DNA from: an uncultured Glaciecola sp.
Lineage (GTDB): Bacteria; Pseudomonadota; Gammaproteobacteria; Enterobacterales; Alteromonadaceae
Assembly (NCBI GenBank): GCA_905479945.1
Contig: CAJQOP010000037.1
Span: 21,857 to 85,856, forward strand
Direction: 5' to 3'
Length of the DNA stretch: 64,000 nucleotides
Part shown: positions 17,553-27,334 of the stretch, piece after piece
How the letters are laid out: each line of letters starts with the position of its first letter
How positions within the stretch are numbered: position 1 is the first letter of the stretch
Notes under the pieces: generated by a model
The model's input: the letters and a program-made list of their open reading frames with translations, nothing else
The model's database searches: none
What the model was told of the DNA's origin: nothing
Program-made: the position numbers and the translations under genes

Positions 17553-19697
17553 ATGGTATCAATTAGAAGTGCACATCAGCCCAGCCGGCCTCGTTTTGAC
17601 GAGTGGCTGGCTAATTTAGATGTAGCAGAAAAAACCAAAGCAAAGCTGAGCCAAATTTCAGATAAGCCCGATGAGCTTCTTATCGGCCAAGAAATGGTCG
17701 AAATATTACATGAATTGAATATGGATGACGAAACCTTACAAGCAGCCTTGGTATATCCTTTCTGTCAAATTCATCATCTATCTGAAGAGCAAATAGAAAC
17801 TCAATTTGGTTTAGGAATCAAAGAGCTGATTCTTGGGGTTAGGCGCATGGACGCGATAAAGTCTCTGCAGTCTCGAAATAGGCAAGATGAGGTTCACACT
17901 GATAATTTGCGCCGAATGCTGCTGAGCATGGTTGAAGATGTCCGAGCCGTTGTGATTAAAATGGCAGAACGTATTTGTGCTCTGCATTCGGTTAAAGAAG
18001 CTGATGAAGAAACTCGGGTTATTGTTGCGCATGAGTGCGCCAGTATTTACGCACCTTTGGCTAACCGTTTAGGCATAGGCCAGCTAAAGTGGGAGTTAGA
18101 AGATCTGGCTTTTCGCTATTTGCATCCAACAACGTATAAGCGCATTGCTAAAATGCTAGACGAAAAACGTATCGACAGGGAACAATACATCATCGATATT
18201 GTTGAGAACCTGCAAGGATTGCTCAGCGCTGAGAACATCAAGGCTGAGGTTATTGGACGTCCAAAGCATATTTACAGCATTTGGAAAAAAATGCAGGAGA
18301 AACAACTTTCGTTCGATGAGCTTTTTGATATCCGCGCGCTTAGGATCGTGGCTGATCGTTTGCAAGATTGTTATGCAGCGTTGGGAACAGTCCACACTTC
18401 TTGGAAACATATACCAAAAGAATTTGATGATTACATTGCAACGCCAAAACAGAATGGCTACCAGAGTATACATACTGTAATCGTTGGACCTGAAGGTAAG
18501 TCAATTGAAATTCAAATCAGAACCCCTCAAATGCATCAAGATGCTGAGCTGGGTGTGGCAGCGCACTGGAAGTATAAAGAAGGTACAACAGGAAAAGCTG
18601 CAGGTTCAGAAGAGCGACTTAATTGGCTTAGAAAAATTCTGCAGTGGCAAGAAGAAATGGCAGAATCAGGTGACTTGGTTGAAGAGCTACGCAGCCAAGT
18701 ATTCGACGATAGAGTATATGTGTTCACGCCAAAGGGTGATGTTATTGATTTACCTGTGGGTTCTACGCCGCTCGACTTTGCTTATTATGTGCATAGTAAC
18801 GTAGGTAACCGGTGCATTGGTGCAAAAGTAAATAAACGCATCGTTCAATTTACTTATAAGCTGCAAAGCGGTGATCAGGTAGAAGTGCTAACGGGCAAAA
18901 ACCCTTCGCCTAGCAGGGACTGGATGCATCCTGGTTTGGGTTTTGTGCATTCAGCTCGGGCTCGAGCAACCATTCATTCATATTTTAAGAAACAAGATAA
19001 AAACAAAAACGTAGACGCAGGACGAGAGTTACTTGAGCGGGAGTTATCAAAAGTTGAGTTGCCAATTAAACTGGCAGTAAAGGCCATTGTTAAGTTTAAC
19101 GTCAACACTCAAGATGATTTGTTTTCAGCAATAGGTGCAGGTGATGTGCGAGTGATGACGGTCGTTCATTATTTGCTGCAAAAGTATGGTCCACCGCCTG
19201 AGCCTGCAGAAATACCCATCAAACCGCGCAAGGCCAAAACTCGCAAAGGCAGTGAGCCGATTATTGCCGAGGGAGTTGGTAATTTGTTAAGTCAAATTGC
19301 GAAGTGCTGTCAACCAGTGGCGGGCGAAGCAATACTTGGCTACATTACTCAAGGGAAAGGCGTTAGTGTGCATAAAGATAGCTGTGCACAATTATCGCAC
19401 TTGCTTGATCTGCATCCTGAAAGACAAATTGACGTATCATGGGCAATTCAACATCAAACCAGCTTCCAAACTGAACTCAACATCTATTGTTCAGATAGAA
19501 GTGGTATTTTACGAGATATAACTACAGTGCTATCTAACGAAAAAGTAGGGTTGTTAGGGGTGAATAGTTTGAGTAATAAATCGCTAAACTCGGCTCATAT
19601 AAAGCTGACTATTGAAGTAACTGATGCTGACAATTTGGCGCGGGTTGCCGACAAGTTGAAACAATTGTCGGATATCTCTGATGTCACAAGGGGATAA
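17553..19697 (+). CDS. relA: GTP pyrophosphokinase RelA ((p)ppGpp synthetase)
   Basis: RelA makes (p)ppGpp on stalled ribosomes. The 714-residue protein has a pseudo-hydrolase domain: where bifunctional SpoT/Rel enzymes carry His-Asp, this one reads AALVYPFCQIH, so hydrolysis is not expected. The synthetase domain shows GRPKHIYSIWKKM, FDIRALRIV and TPKQNGYQSIHT. The TGS domain (VYVFTPKGDVIDLPVGSTPLDFAYYVHS) and a C-terminal zinc-finger/ACT region (CCQPVAGEAILGYITQGKG; SDRSGILRDITTVL) follow. It lies 12 bases after rlmD and overlaps mazG by 17 bases, the same rlmD-relA-mazG order as in E. coli. Confidence 0.97.
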   Translation: MVSIRSAHQPSRPRFDEWLANLDVAEKTKAKLSQISDKPDELLIGQEMVEILHELNMDDETLQAALVYPFCQIHHLSEEQIETQFGLGIKELILGVRRMDAIKSLQSRNRQDEVHTDNLRRMLLSMVEDVRAVVIKMAERICALHSVKEADEETRVIVAHECASIYAPLANRLGIGQLKWELEDLAFRYLHPTTYKRIAKMLDEKRIDREQYIIDIVENLQGLLSAENIKAEVIGRPKHIYSIWKKMQEKQLSFDELFDIRALRIVADRLQDCYAALGTVHTSWKHIPKEFDDYIATPKQNGYQSIHTVIVGPEGKSIEIQIRTPQMHQDAELGVAAHWKYKEGTTGKAAGSEERLNWLRKILQWQEEMAESGDLVEELRSQVFDDRVYVFTPKGDVIDLPVGSTPLDFAYYVHSNVGNRCIGAKVNKRIVQFTYKLQSGDQVEVLTGKNPSPSRDWMHPGLGFVHSARARATIHSYFKKQDKNKNVDAGRELLERELSKVELPIKLAVKAIVKFNVNTQDDLFSAIGAGDVRVMTVVHYLLQKYGPPPEPAEIPIKPRKAKTRKGSEPIIAEGVGNLLSQIAKCCQPVAGEAILGYITQGKGVSVHKDSCAQLSHLLDLHPERQIDVSWAIQHQTSFQTELNIYCSDRSGILRDITTVLSNEKVGLLGVNSLSNKSLNSAHIKLTIEVTDADNLARVADKLKQLSDISDVTRG

Positions 19698-20139
19698 GTT
19701 GAAGTTAATGAAGCAGGGCGAAATGCCGCCGATTGGTAGCCATGATGGGCGTTCATTAGAAAGCGAGAATGCCTTGCAGCGTTCCCTTGATATCCAATTA
19801 GCTTGTGCAAAAGTAGGTTTTGATTGGCCAGAAGTACACCCTGTTTTTGAAAAGGTGTTAGAGGAAGTTGACGAAATAAAGGAGGAGGTTTACAACGACC
19901 AGCCAGAGCCGGCTAAAATAGAAGACGAATTAGGTGACCTGCTATTTGCTGTTGTGAATTTGTGTCGGCATTTAGATGTGCACCCTGAAACTGCGTTGAA
20001 TAATGCCACTGATAAATTTGTACATCGTTTCGAACTGGTAAAATCATTTGCTCTAAATGAAAACTTAGTTTTAGAGAAACTAAATATAGATGAGTTAGAG
20101 CTACTTTGGCAAAAAGCTAAAACACACATCATAGAATGA
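19681..20139 (+). CDS. mazG: MazG-family nucleoside triphosphate pyrophosphohydrolase, single domain
   Basis: The protein has 152 residues, against about 263 for E. coli MazG. It aligns only with the C-terminal, catalytic MazG domain: AKVGFDWPEVHPVFEKVLEE, then the metal-binding acidic motifs EEVDEIKEEV and EDELGDLLFAVVNLCRHL, then DKFVHRFELV. The N-terminal domain is absent, and the reading frame begins inside the end of relA (ATG 19681; a second ATG is at 19708). Family members hydrolyse (d)NTPs and can lower (p)ppGpp, which suits the neighbour relA. The metal-binding acidic residues are intact, so it is probably active. Confidence 0.9.
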   Translation: MSQGDKLKLMKQGEMPPIGSHDGRSLESENALQRSLDIQLACAKVGFDWPEVHPVFEKVLEEVDEIKEEVYNDQPEPAKIEDELGDLLFAVVNLCRHLDVHPETALNNATDKFVHRFELVKSFALNENLVLEKLNIDELELLWQKAKTHIIE

Positions 20140-20254
20140 CATAGAAAGAAAATTCGTACATCTTGAGTTTGTCGAAAAGGTGGATGAGTTGATATACAAG
20201 TCAATGGATGCCTAGCGCAGTAACGACCATATTTAGAAAATATCACAATAACAC

Positions 20255-20282
20255 TTCGCTTTTCCTCTAAAGTCTGTATAAT
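20255..20282 (+). promoter_or_regulatory. Putative sigma-70 promoter of rplM-rpsI
   Basis: A perfect TATAAT lies at 20277-20282, 143 bases before the rplM start. TTCGCT at 20255-20260 is a weak -35 with a 16-base spacer. The hexamer and position fit a strong ribosomal-protein promoter with a long leader. Confidence 0.55.
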
Positions 20283-20303
20283 TCGCGACCTGCCCATATG
20301 TAC

Positions 20304-20321
20304 CCACCTTTGGGAAGGTGG
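20304..20321 (+). promoter_or_regulatory. Hairpin in the rplM 5' leader
   Basis: CCACCTT and AAGGTGG form a 7 bp stem around a TGGG loop, directly after the putative promoter and about 105 bases before rplM. E. coli L13 represses its own rplM-rpsI mRNA through the leader, so this structure may be part of such a control site. That function is inferred only. Confidence 0.4.
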
Positions 20322-20425
20322 AAGATTAACCGGCTCGAAGGGGCTAACAGGTTGATATAACTACACTTTGAGCAGGTTTATACTGTTCGCAGTGAACTTA
20401 ACTGATAATTTTGGGTGACGAATAC

Positions 20426-20854
20426 ATGAAAACTTTTGTTGCAAAGCCAGAAAGCGTAGAACGCGACTGGTATGTGGTTGACGCCGCAGACAAAACTTTA
20501 GGTCGCTTAGCGACTGAAATTGCGCTTAGATTGCGCGGAAAGCATAAGCCAGAGTACACACCTCACGTGGATACTGGTGATTACATTGTTGTAGTTAATG
20601 CAGAGAAAATTACGGTAACAGGAAATAAAGCGAAGGGTAAAATATACTACGCTCACTCCGGTTACCCAGGTGGCTTGAAGCAAGCTACTTTTGAAGAGCT
20701 TATCGCTAAGAAGCCAGAAATGGTTATCGAGAAAGCTGTTAAAGGTATGCTGCCAAAAGGTCCTCTTGGCCGTGCAATGTTCCGCAAAATGAAAGTTTTT
20801 GCTGGTCCTGAGCACACTCATGCTGCACAACAACCACAATCACTGGACATTTAA
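20426..20854 (+). CDS. rplM: 50S ribosomal protein L13
   Basis: I chose ATG 20426, which gives 142 residues, exactly the E. coli length, starting [24 protein letters not shown] five codons upstream is open but lacks homology. Conserved blocks are [14 protein letters not shown] [58 protein letters not shown] and the C-terminal [19 protein letters not shown] upstream serves as ribosome-binding site. L13 is an early-assembling large-subunit protein. rpsI follows after 12 bases. Confidence 0.98.
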   Translation: MKTFVAKPESVERDWYVVDAADKTLGRLATEIALRLRGKHKPEYTPHVDTGDYIVVVNAEKITVTGNKAKGKIYYAHSGYPGGLKQATFEELIAKKPEMVIEKAVKGMLPKGPLGRAMFRKMKVFAGPEHTHAAQQPQSLDI

Positions 20855-20866
20855 GGAGCGCGCAAA

Positions 20867-21259
20867 ATGGCAGATACACAATATTACGGCACTGGCCGTC
20901 GCAAAAGCTCAACAGCTCGCGTATTTCTTCGTCCGGGGACTGGTAACATTATTGTAAACCAACGTCCACTAGACGTATTCTTTGGTCGCGAAACGGCACG
21001 TATGATCGTTATGCAACCATTAGAGCTAGTTGAATTAACTACTAAGTTTGACCTTTACGTCACCGTTTCTGGTGGTGGTATCAGCGGACAAGCTGGCGCA
21101 ATACGTCACGGGATTACTCGTGCGCTTATGGAGTATGACGAAACATTACGTCCTGCACTTCGTAAGGCTGGTTTTGTTACACGTGATGCTCGTAAAGTTG
21201 AGCGTAAGAAAGTGGGTCTACACAAAGCGCGTAAGCGTCCACAATTCTCAAAACGTTAA
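20867..21259 (+). CDS. rpsI: 30S ribosomal protein S9
   Basis: The protein has 130 residues, the same length as E. coli S9. It starts with the family motif [41 protein letters not shown] and the basic C-terminal tail ending [11 protein letters not shown], which reaches the ribosomal P site, are intact. AAGGAGCG precedes the ATG. The transcript ends at the hairpin beginning 21 bases downstream. Confidence 0.98.
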   Translation: MADTQYYGTGRRKSSTARVFLRPGTGNIIVNQRPLDVFFGRETARMIVMQPLELVELTTKFDLYVTVSGGGISGQAGAIRHGITRALMEYDETLRPALRKAGFVTRDARKVERKKVGLHKARKRPQFSKR

Positions 21260-21279
21260 TCCGTTTCGAAATTCTTACA

Positions 21280-21307
21280 AAAACCCAGCTTCGGCTGGGT
21301 TTTTTAT
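21280..21307 (+). terminator. Rho-independent terminator after rpsI
   Basis: AAACCCAGC and GCTGGGTTT form the stem around a stable TTCG tetraloop, followed by a run of T. It ends the rplM-rpsI operon. Confidence 0.93.
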
Positions 21308-21579
21308 TTATCCAAAAATAAATTATTAAAGTATAAAGTCTTGCCGATAAATTAATAAATAAACGTGATGTGGACAATTCTTTACCTATAAGAGCAAAAA
21401 CACGTAATTTTTCGCAGTAAATCCTTGTGTTTGTTAAGGGTTTTCTTTTACCATACGCTGTTAATAATAAACGAACATTTCAAATTAGAAATGCCAGTTC
21501 AATGCGATGTGCCTAAATGGCGTTATTGAACTTGAATTTATGATTTGAAATCTGTCTTTCCAACCCCGGAGAAAAGTTG

Positions 21580-22212
21580 ATGAGCGATGTATCAGTAGAT
21601 ACCAATGAATCAGCAACAAATAGCGAGCAGCCCCAAAGCAGCGGTCGCAGAAAATTTTTGACTGTCGGTACGTGTGTTGTTGGTGCCGTTGGTGCTGCAG
21701 GTGCTGCCGTACCTTTTGTTGCCTCTTGGCTGCCTAGTGCAAAAGCCAAGGCCGCTGGCGCTGATGTAGAAGTAGATATTAGTAGTATCCAACCTGGTCA
21801 GATGATTGGTGTTAAATGGCGAGGCAAGCCTGTCTGGATCGTGCGCAGAACACCTGAGTTGCTGAAATCCTTGAGTGCTCATGAAGAGCAACTGAGTGAT
21901 CCAAACTCTGAGGTCGCACAGCAACCAGAGTTTGCTCAAAATCAATATCGTTCATTGAAAGAAGAGTATCTTGTGCTCGTTGGTATTTGTACGCACTTGG
22001 GCTGTTCTCCAAAGCATCTAGCTAAAGGCGCTTTCGAAGAATACGCTGAAGGAATTGCTGAAGGTTTCTTTTGCCCTTGTCATGGTTCAAAGTTTGATAT
22101 GGCTGGTCGCGTATTTTCAGGCGTGCCTGCTCCATCAAATCTAGTCGTACCTCTTTATCAATATGTTGGTGATGATACGATTATTATCGGCTCAGAAGCG
22201 GAGGCATCGTAA
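21580..22212 (+). CDS. petA: Ubiquinol-cytochrome c reductase Rieske iron-sulfur subunit
   Basis: This is the Rieske protein of the bc1 complex. The ATG at 21580 follows GGAGAAAAGTT; a TTG codon just before it is unlikely as start. The 210-residue protein carries a twin-arginine signal/anchor (SGRRKFLTVGTCVVGAVGAAG) and the two cluster-binding motifs CTHLGC and CPCHGS, which hold the 2Fe-2S cluster by two Cys and two His. It receives the first electron from ubiquinol on the periplasmic side. Its stop codon overlaps the petB start (TAATG). Confidence 0.97.
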   Translation: MSDVSVDTNESATNSEQPQSSGRRKFLTVGTCVVGAVGAAGAAVPFVASWLPSAKAKAAGADVEVDISSIQPGQMIGVKWRGKPVWIVRRTPELLKSLSAHEEQLSDPNSEVAQQPEFAQNQYRSLKEEYLVLVGICTHLGCSPKHLAKGAFEEYAEGIAEGFFCPCHGSKFDMAGRVFSGVPAPSNLVVPLYQYVGDDTIIIGSEAEAS

Positions 22213-23477
22213 TGAATGCATTTTTGAATTGGATTGAAGAACGTATTCCAATGATGCGTGTTGCTAATATGCACGCAATTCAATATCCAGCAGCAAAGAA
22301 CATGAACTTTTGGTACGTGTTTGGTTTCTTAGCAACCATTGTTCTTGTTAACCAAATTATTACTGGTATTTGGCTTACCATGAACTTCGAACCATCAGCT
22401 GAACGAGCGTTTGCCTCGGTTGAGTATATTATGCGTGAAGTCGACTACGGCTGGCTTATTCGCTACATGCACAGCACTGGTGCGTCAGCATTTTTTGTTG
22501 TTGTTTACCTGCATATGTTTAGAGGCATGATGTACGGTTCATATCAAAAGCCACGCGAGCTCCTATGGGTGTTTGGCATGCTTATTTACCTAGCGCTTAT
22601 GGCTGAGGCATTCATGGGATACGTATTACCATGGGGGCAAATGTCATATTGGGGTGCGCAAGTTATCGTATCTTTGTTTAGCGCAATACCAGTTATTGGT
22701 CCTGATCTTGTTGAATGGATCCAAGGTGACTATGTTATTTCTGGTGCTACATTAAACCGATTCTTCGCATTACACGTGATTGCTTTACCGCTTGTTATCG
22801 TTATTTTGGTGTTCTTGCACATTATTGCGCTTCATGAAGTAGGCTCTAACAACCCAGATGGTGTTAATATTAAGCACAAGAAAGGGTCATTGGCTGAAGA
22901 AGATAAAACAGTTTATAAAATCCATGAATACTTTACTGACAAGTACGACATAGTAGACGATGTTGTGCCGTTCTTCCCACATATTGTATTGAAGGATTTA
23001 GTCGCATTTAGCGTATTCTTGTTCGTTTTTTGTTATATCATGTTCTTCATGCCTGAAATGGGCGGCTACTTCCTAGAACATCCTAACTTTGAGGTTGCAA
23101 ATCCGTACAAGACGCCAGAACATATTTTCCCTGTTTGGTATTTCACGCCATATTATGCAATTTTGAAGGCTGTTCCGGATAAGTTGATGGGTGTACTTAC
23201 AATGTTCGGTGCAATTGCCGTATTGTTCGCCTTACCTTGGGTAGACCGCGGTAAAGTAAGATCTTGGCGCTACAGATGTGGCTTGCACAAAGTAAACCTA
23301 CTTGTGTTCGCCGCTGTGTTTGTATTCTTGGGTTACCTTGGTGGTACACCTCAGGAAGATTGGAAAATTGATGCATCTCGCGTTGCCACAATCATGTATT
23401 TTGGTTTCTTCGTTTTACTTTGGATTTATTCTGGTAAAGAAAAAACTAAGCCTGTGCCTGAGAGGATCGTACTATGA
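22212..23477 (+). CDS. petB: Cytochrome b subunit of the bc1 complex
   Basis: The 421-residue polytopic protein has about eight membrane helices. Heme-ligand histidines lie in the second and fourth helices (HSTGASAFFVVVYLHMFRG and HVIALPLVIVILVFLHIIALHEVG). The quinol-oxidation loop reads PVWYFTPYYAIL, the PVW form in place of the PEW motif of alpha-proteobacteria and mitochondria. It overlaps petA by one base and petC by four (ATGA). It oxidises ubiquinol and helps build the proton gradient. Confidence 0.97.
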   Translation: MNAFLNWIEERIPMMRVANMHAIQYPAAKNMNFWYVFGFLATIVLVNQIITGIWLTMNFEPSAERAFASVEYIMREVDYGWLIRYMHSTGASAFFVVVYLHMFRGMMYGSYQKPRELLWVFGMLIYLALMAEAFMGYVLPWGQMSYWGAQVIVSLFSAIPVIGPDLVEWIQGDYVISGATLNRFFALHVIALPLVIVILVFLHIIALHEVGSNNPDGVNIKHKKGSLAEEDKTVYKIHEYFTDKYDIVDDVVPFFPHIVLKDLVAFSVFLFVFCYIMFFMPEMGGYFLEHPNFEVANPYKTPEHIFPVWYFTPYYAILKAVPDKLMGVLTMFGAIAVLFALPWVDRGKVRSWRYRCGLHKVNLLVFAAVFVFLGYLGGTPQEDWKIDASRVATIMYFGFFVLLWIYSGKEKTKPVPERIVL

Positions 23478-24208
23478 AAAAGTGGTTAGCAATTTTACTT
23501 TTAGTTCCTAGCTTCGCTTTTGCAGCCGGCTCTAACTACCCAAATGATCATGCAGATATCGATTTGAACGACCAAGAGTCGTTGCAACGAGGTGCACAAA
23601 CCTTTATGAACTATTGTTTGGGTTGTCATCAAATGCAGTATCAACGTTATCAACGTACTTTCCAAGATATAGGTGTATCGGATGAATTGGGTGATAAATA
23701 CTTGCGCTTTACTGGTGAAAAGGTCAGTGACTATATTACTTCTACTATGCCAGCAGAAGCATCAGCTACATGGTTCGGTGCTCCGCCACCAGATTTAACC
23801 TTAGTCGCTCGTGTACGCGGTGCCGACTGGATATATACGTATATGCGTACGTTTTATGTAGATGAAAGCAAGCCATTTGGTGTAAATAACTTAACCTTCC
23901 CTGACGTCGGCATGCCTCACGTATTGGAAGGCTTGCAAGGCACACCGCGTCTCACTTATGAAACGCGAATGGTAGATGGTGAGATGACTGAACGTTACGT
24001 TGGTTTGCGCAACGACGGTAATGGTAAGTTAACCACTGATGAATATGATCAAACTATTTTAGATTTGGTAAACTTCCTAGAGTATTCTGGCGAGCCATCA
24101 AGATTGCAATCAGAAAAAATAGGTAAAGGTGTGTTGATCTTTATTTGTATCTTCTTTGTTTTTGCATACTTACTGAAGAAAGATTATTGGAAAGACGTTA
24201 AAAAATAA
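23474..24208 (+). CDS. petC: Cytochrome c1 subunit of the bc1 complex
   Basis: The 244-residue protein has a cleavable signal peptide (KKWLAILLLVPSFAFA). A covalent heme site CLGCH lies near residue 50, and a C-terminal membrane anchor is followed by a basic end (IFICIFFVFAYLLKKDYWKDVKK). GAPPPDLTLVARVRG is characteristic of cytochrome c1. It passes electrons from the Rieske protein to soluble or membrane cytochromes c. It is translationally coupled to petB by an ATGA overlap. Confidence 0.97.
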   Translation: MKKWLAILLLVPSFAFAAGSNYPNDHADIDLNDQESLQRGAQTFMNYCLGCHQMQYQRYQRTFQDIGVSDELGDKYLRFTGEKVSDYITSTMPAEASATWFGAPPPDLTLVARVRGADWIYTYMRTFYVDESKPFGVNNLTFPDVGMPHVLEGLQGTPRLTYETRMVDGEMTERYVGLRNDGNGKLTTDEYDQTILDLVNFLEYSGEPSRLQSEKIGKGVLIFICIFFVFAYLLKKDYWKDVKK

Positions 24209-24230
24209 CGCCTTACCTTTAGTAGTTTAA

Positions 24231-24255
24231 TAAAAGGGGCAGTGTGCCCCTTTTA
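24231..24255 (+). terminator. Hairpin terminator after petC
   Basis: TAAAAGGGGC and GCCCCTTTTA form a 10 bp perfect stem with a 5-base loop. The following T-run is interrupted (TTTTAGTGTTTTTAATTG), so some read-through into sspA is possible. Confidence 0.75.
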
Positions 24256-24314
24256 GTGTTTTTAATTGTTTATTTTTTGCAATTCTCTTTTCGAAAGAGA
24301 ATTCGGAGGTTTTA

Positions 24315-24947
24315 ATGGCTGTAGCCGCGAACAAACGTTCAATAATGACGTTGTTTTCTGACAATATTGATATTTATAGTCACCAAGTACGCATAGTACT
24401 TGCAGAAAAAGGTGTGGGCGTCGAAATTAGCTATATCGATCCAACCGAACTCAGCGAAGACTTATTAGAGCTTAACCCCTACGGCACGGTGCCTACGCTT
24501 GTTGATCGCGAATTAGTGTTATATAAATCGCATATTATTATGGAATACTTGGATGAGCGTTTTCCTCACCCTCCACTAATGCCTGTTTATCCAGTATCGC
24601 GCGGCGAAAGTCGTCTTATGATGCATAGAATAGAACACGACTGGTACGCACTTGCAGCGAAAATCTTCCGCAATGAACCTGGTGCTGATGAAGCCCGCAC
24701 TGAATTGCGTGAATCATTGCTTGCACTAGGTCCTATCTTTGCTGAGAAGCCGTATTTCATGAGTGATGAGTTTAGTCTTGTAGATTGTTACCTGGCACCA
24801 TTGTTATGGCGCTTACCTGCCTTAAATATCACGCTTAATGGAGCAGGCAGCAAAGATGTTGTTACATACATGAACCGTATTTTTGAACGTGGTTCATTTA
24901 AAGCTTCTTTGACCGACCAAGAACGCGAAATCCATAACCCTCTATAA
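24315..24947 (+). CDS. sspA: Stringent starvation protein A
   Basis: SspA is a glutathione-S-transferase-fold protein that binds RNA polymerase and supports stationary-phase and acid responses. The 210-residue sequence is very close to E. coli: MAVAANKRSIMTLFS, IYSHQVRIVLAEKG, IIMEYLDERFPHPPLMPVYP, RGESRLMMHRIEHDWY and SDEFSLVDCYLAPLLWRLP. CGGAGG precedes the ATG. It lies between petC and sspB, the arrangement common in gammaproteobacteria. Confidence 0.97.
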   Translation: MAVAANKRSIMTLFSDNIDIYSHQVRIVLAEKGVGVEISYIDPTELSEDLLELNPYGTVPTLVDRELVLYKSHIIMEYLDERFPHPPLMPVYPVSRGESRLMMHRIEHDWYALAAKIFRNEPGADEARTELRESLLALGPIFAEKPYFMSDEFSLVDCYLAPLLWRLPALNITLNGAGSKDVVTYMNRIFERGSFKASLTDQEREIHNPL

Positions 24948-25090
24948 GATACCTGATATACGGCGATTGTTGCTTTGACCGTTTTTTACGGTCAAAGCCT
25001 TAATGACATAGCAGTATTAGATGTTTATTATTAACTGACATATATCAATTATTTTTTTATTCAAAAAATACTATTGAACAGAGAAAACTA

Positions 25091-25663
25091 ATGGACAACA
25101 TGACTAGTAACCAACCTTATCTGCTGAAAGCATTTTGCGATTGGATAGTCGACAACGGATTAACTCCTTACATAGTGGTCGATGCGGACTTGCCGGGCGT
25201 CGAAGTACCAACGCAATTCGTCAAAGATGGCCAAATAGTTCTCAATGTATCACCCAGTGCGTGTGTTAACCTAAATGTTGATCTTGAAGGCGTTTCCTTT
25301 CAGGCTCGCTTTTCTGGACAACCGATGCAAGTATTCGTCCCATGTATTGCAGTGAGTGCAATATATGCGCGGGAGAACGGCGCTAGTACTGTTTTTACAC
25401 ATACACCAGAAGAGTTAACTGCTTATGAGCAATCAATGGGTGCAAGCAAGCCTACAGAGCTATTATCTGTAAGTAATGTGATTGTAGAAAAATCAGGAAA
25501 GACAAGTATCAAAGCTGTTTCAGAATCTGGCGATAAGCCTGAAGTTGGGTCGATTAAAAGTGTTGCGAAGTCACAAAAGCATGAGAATCTGGGCGACAAT
25601 AATACAAAACTAAGCAAAGCCGCAAGCAGCAATAAAAGACCTAGTCTAAAAGTAGTTAAATAA
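25091..25663 (+). CDS. sspB: ClpXP adaptor protein SspB
   Basis: SspB delivers ssrA-tagged proteins to ClpXP. The 190-residue protein starts its homology at QPYLLKAFCDWIVDNGLTPYIVVDADLPGVEVP, and the tag-binding beta domain includes DGQIVLNVSPSACVNL and VPCIAVSAIYARENGA. A long flexible region follows, ending in a short basic/hydrophobic tail (KRPSLKVVK) that should be the ClpX-binding module. ATG 25091 is preceded by GAGAAAA; a second ATG four codons later is possible. Confidence 0.96.
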   Translation: MDNMTSNQPYLLKAFCDWIVDNGLTPYIVVDADLPGVEVPTQFVKDGQIVLNVSPSACVNLNVDLEGVSFQARFSGQPMQVFVPCIAVSAIYARENGASTVFTHTPEELTAYEQSMGASKPTELLSVSNVIVEKSGKTSIKAVSESGDKPEVGSIKSVAKSQKHENLGDNNTKLSKAASSNKRPSLKVVK

Positions 25664-25732
25664 CTTCAGTTATCAATACCGAGCAGTATTCACTGCTCGT
25701 TTAAATGCATACTAAAACACTTTATTTGATTA

Positions 25733-26323
25733 CTAATTAAGAGGAATAAGTTCCATAACTCTTATAACTTTCGTCACACCATCTACATTTCTGGCGGCTT
25801 CGACCGCCGCTGAAGCCTCTTTTTTTGTAAGTAATCCCATAATAAATACTTCACTGTCTTCAACCACCAATTCAAGCTTGAAAAGTGGAATATCTTCGTT
25901 CGCTAACATAATTGTTTTGATCTTCGAAGCTAGCCAAACATCATTCATTGTTGATGTTGCTGCAATAGGCTGGCCTAAGCGAACCTGGTTATGAACTTTA
26001 AGCACGTTTGTTGTTTTATTCGCCTTACTTTCAACATCCGTTATCATGGTTTGCAAAGGTGCTTGTCCCGTTAACAGGACCTGACCATTGTAAACGTCAA
26101 CACTGACCGCAGCGGTGTCCTTAATCAGTGGAATATCATTAATAGCGCTTCTAACTCTGCTCTGTGTGGTTTTATCGTCTATTTGTGTGCCAACCGTACG
26201 CCTGTCGTTAGCCGACACCGTGGCTGCAGCTCCTGCTGTGCCTACTGCCAGTAAAGTACATCCGGTTTGCATAAACGCAACGAAAATAATCAAAACCGTA
26301 GCGAGTTTTCCCTTGCTTAACAT
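25733..26323 (-). CDS. dolP: Outer-membrane lipoprotein with two BON domains (DolP/YraP)
   Basis: I chose the ATG at 26323 (196 residues) because AGAAAGG lies just upstream; a GTG ten codons earlier is open. The signal peptide ends in a lipobox-like AFMQTGC with the cysteine near residue 22. Two BON domains follow, seen as VRSAINDIPLIKDTAAVSVDVYNGQVLLTGQAP and the second at WLASKIKTIMLANEDIPLFKLELVVEDSEVFIMGLL. In E. coli DolP supports outer-membrane integrity. It is the last gene of the lpoA-yraN-diaA-dolP set, as in E. coli. Confidence 0.93.
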   Translation of the reverse strand: MLSKGKLATVLIIFVAFMQTGCTLLAVGTAGAAATVSANDRRTVGTQIDDKTTQSRVRSAINDIPLIKDTAAVSVDVYNGQVLLTGQAPLQTMITDVESKANKTTNVLKVHNQVRLGQPIAATSTMNDVWLASKIKTIMLANEDIPLFKLELVVEDSEVFIMGLLTKKEASAAVEAARNVDGVTKVIRVMELIPLN

Positions 26324-26339
26324 AATCCTTTCTCTTTTT

Positions 26340-27312
<973 letters not shown>

Positions 27313-27334
27313 GAACTGATGGGAGAGCAATGTC

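Noticed and set aside
22212..23477. Loss of the PEW motif in cytochrome b as a defect
   Set aside because: The PVW form is a known variant in cytochrome b of several proteobacteria, so it does not indicate an inactive complex.
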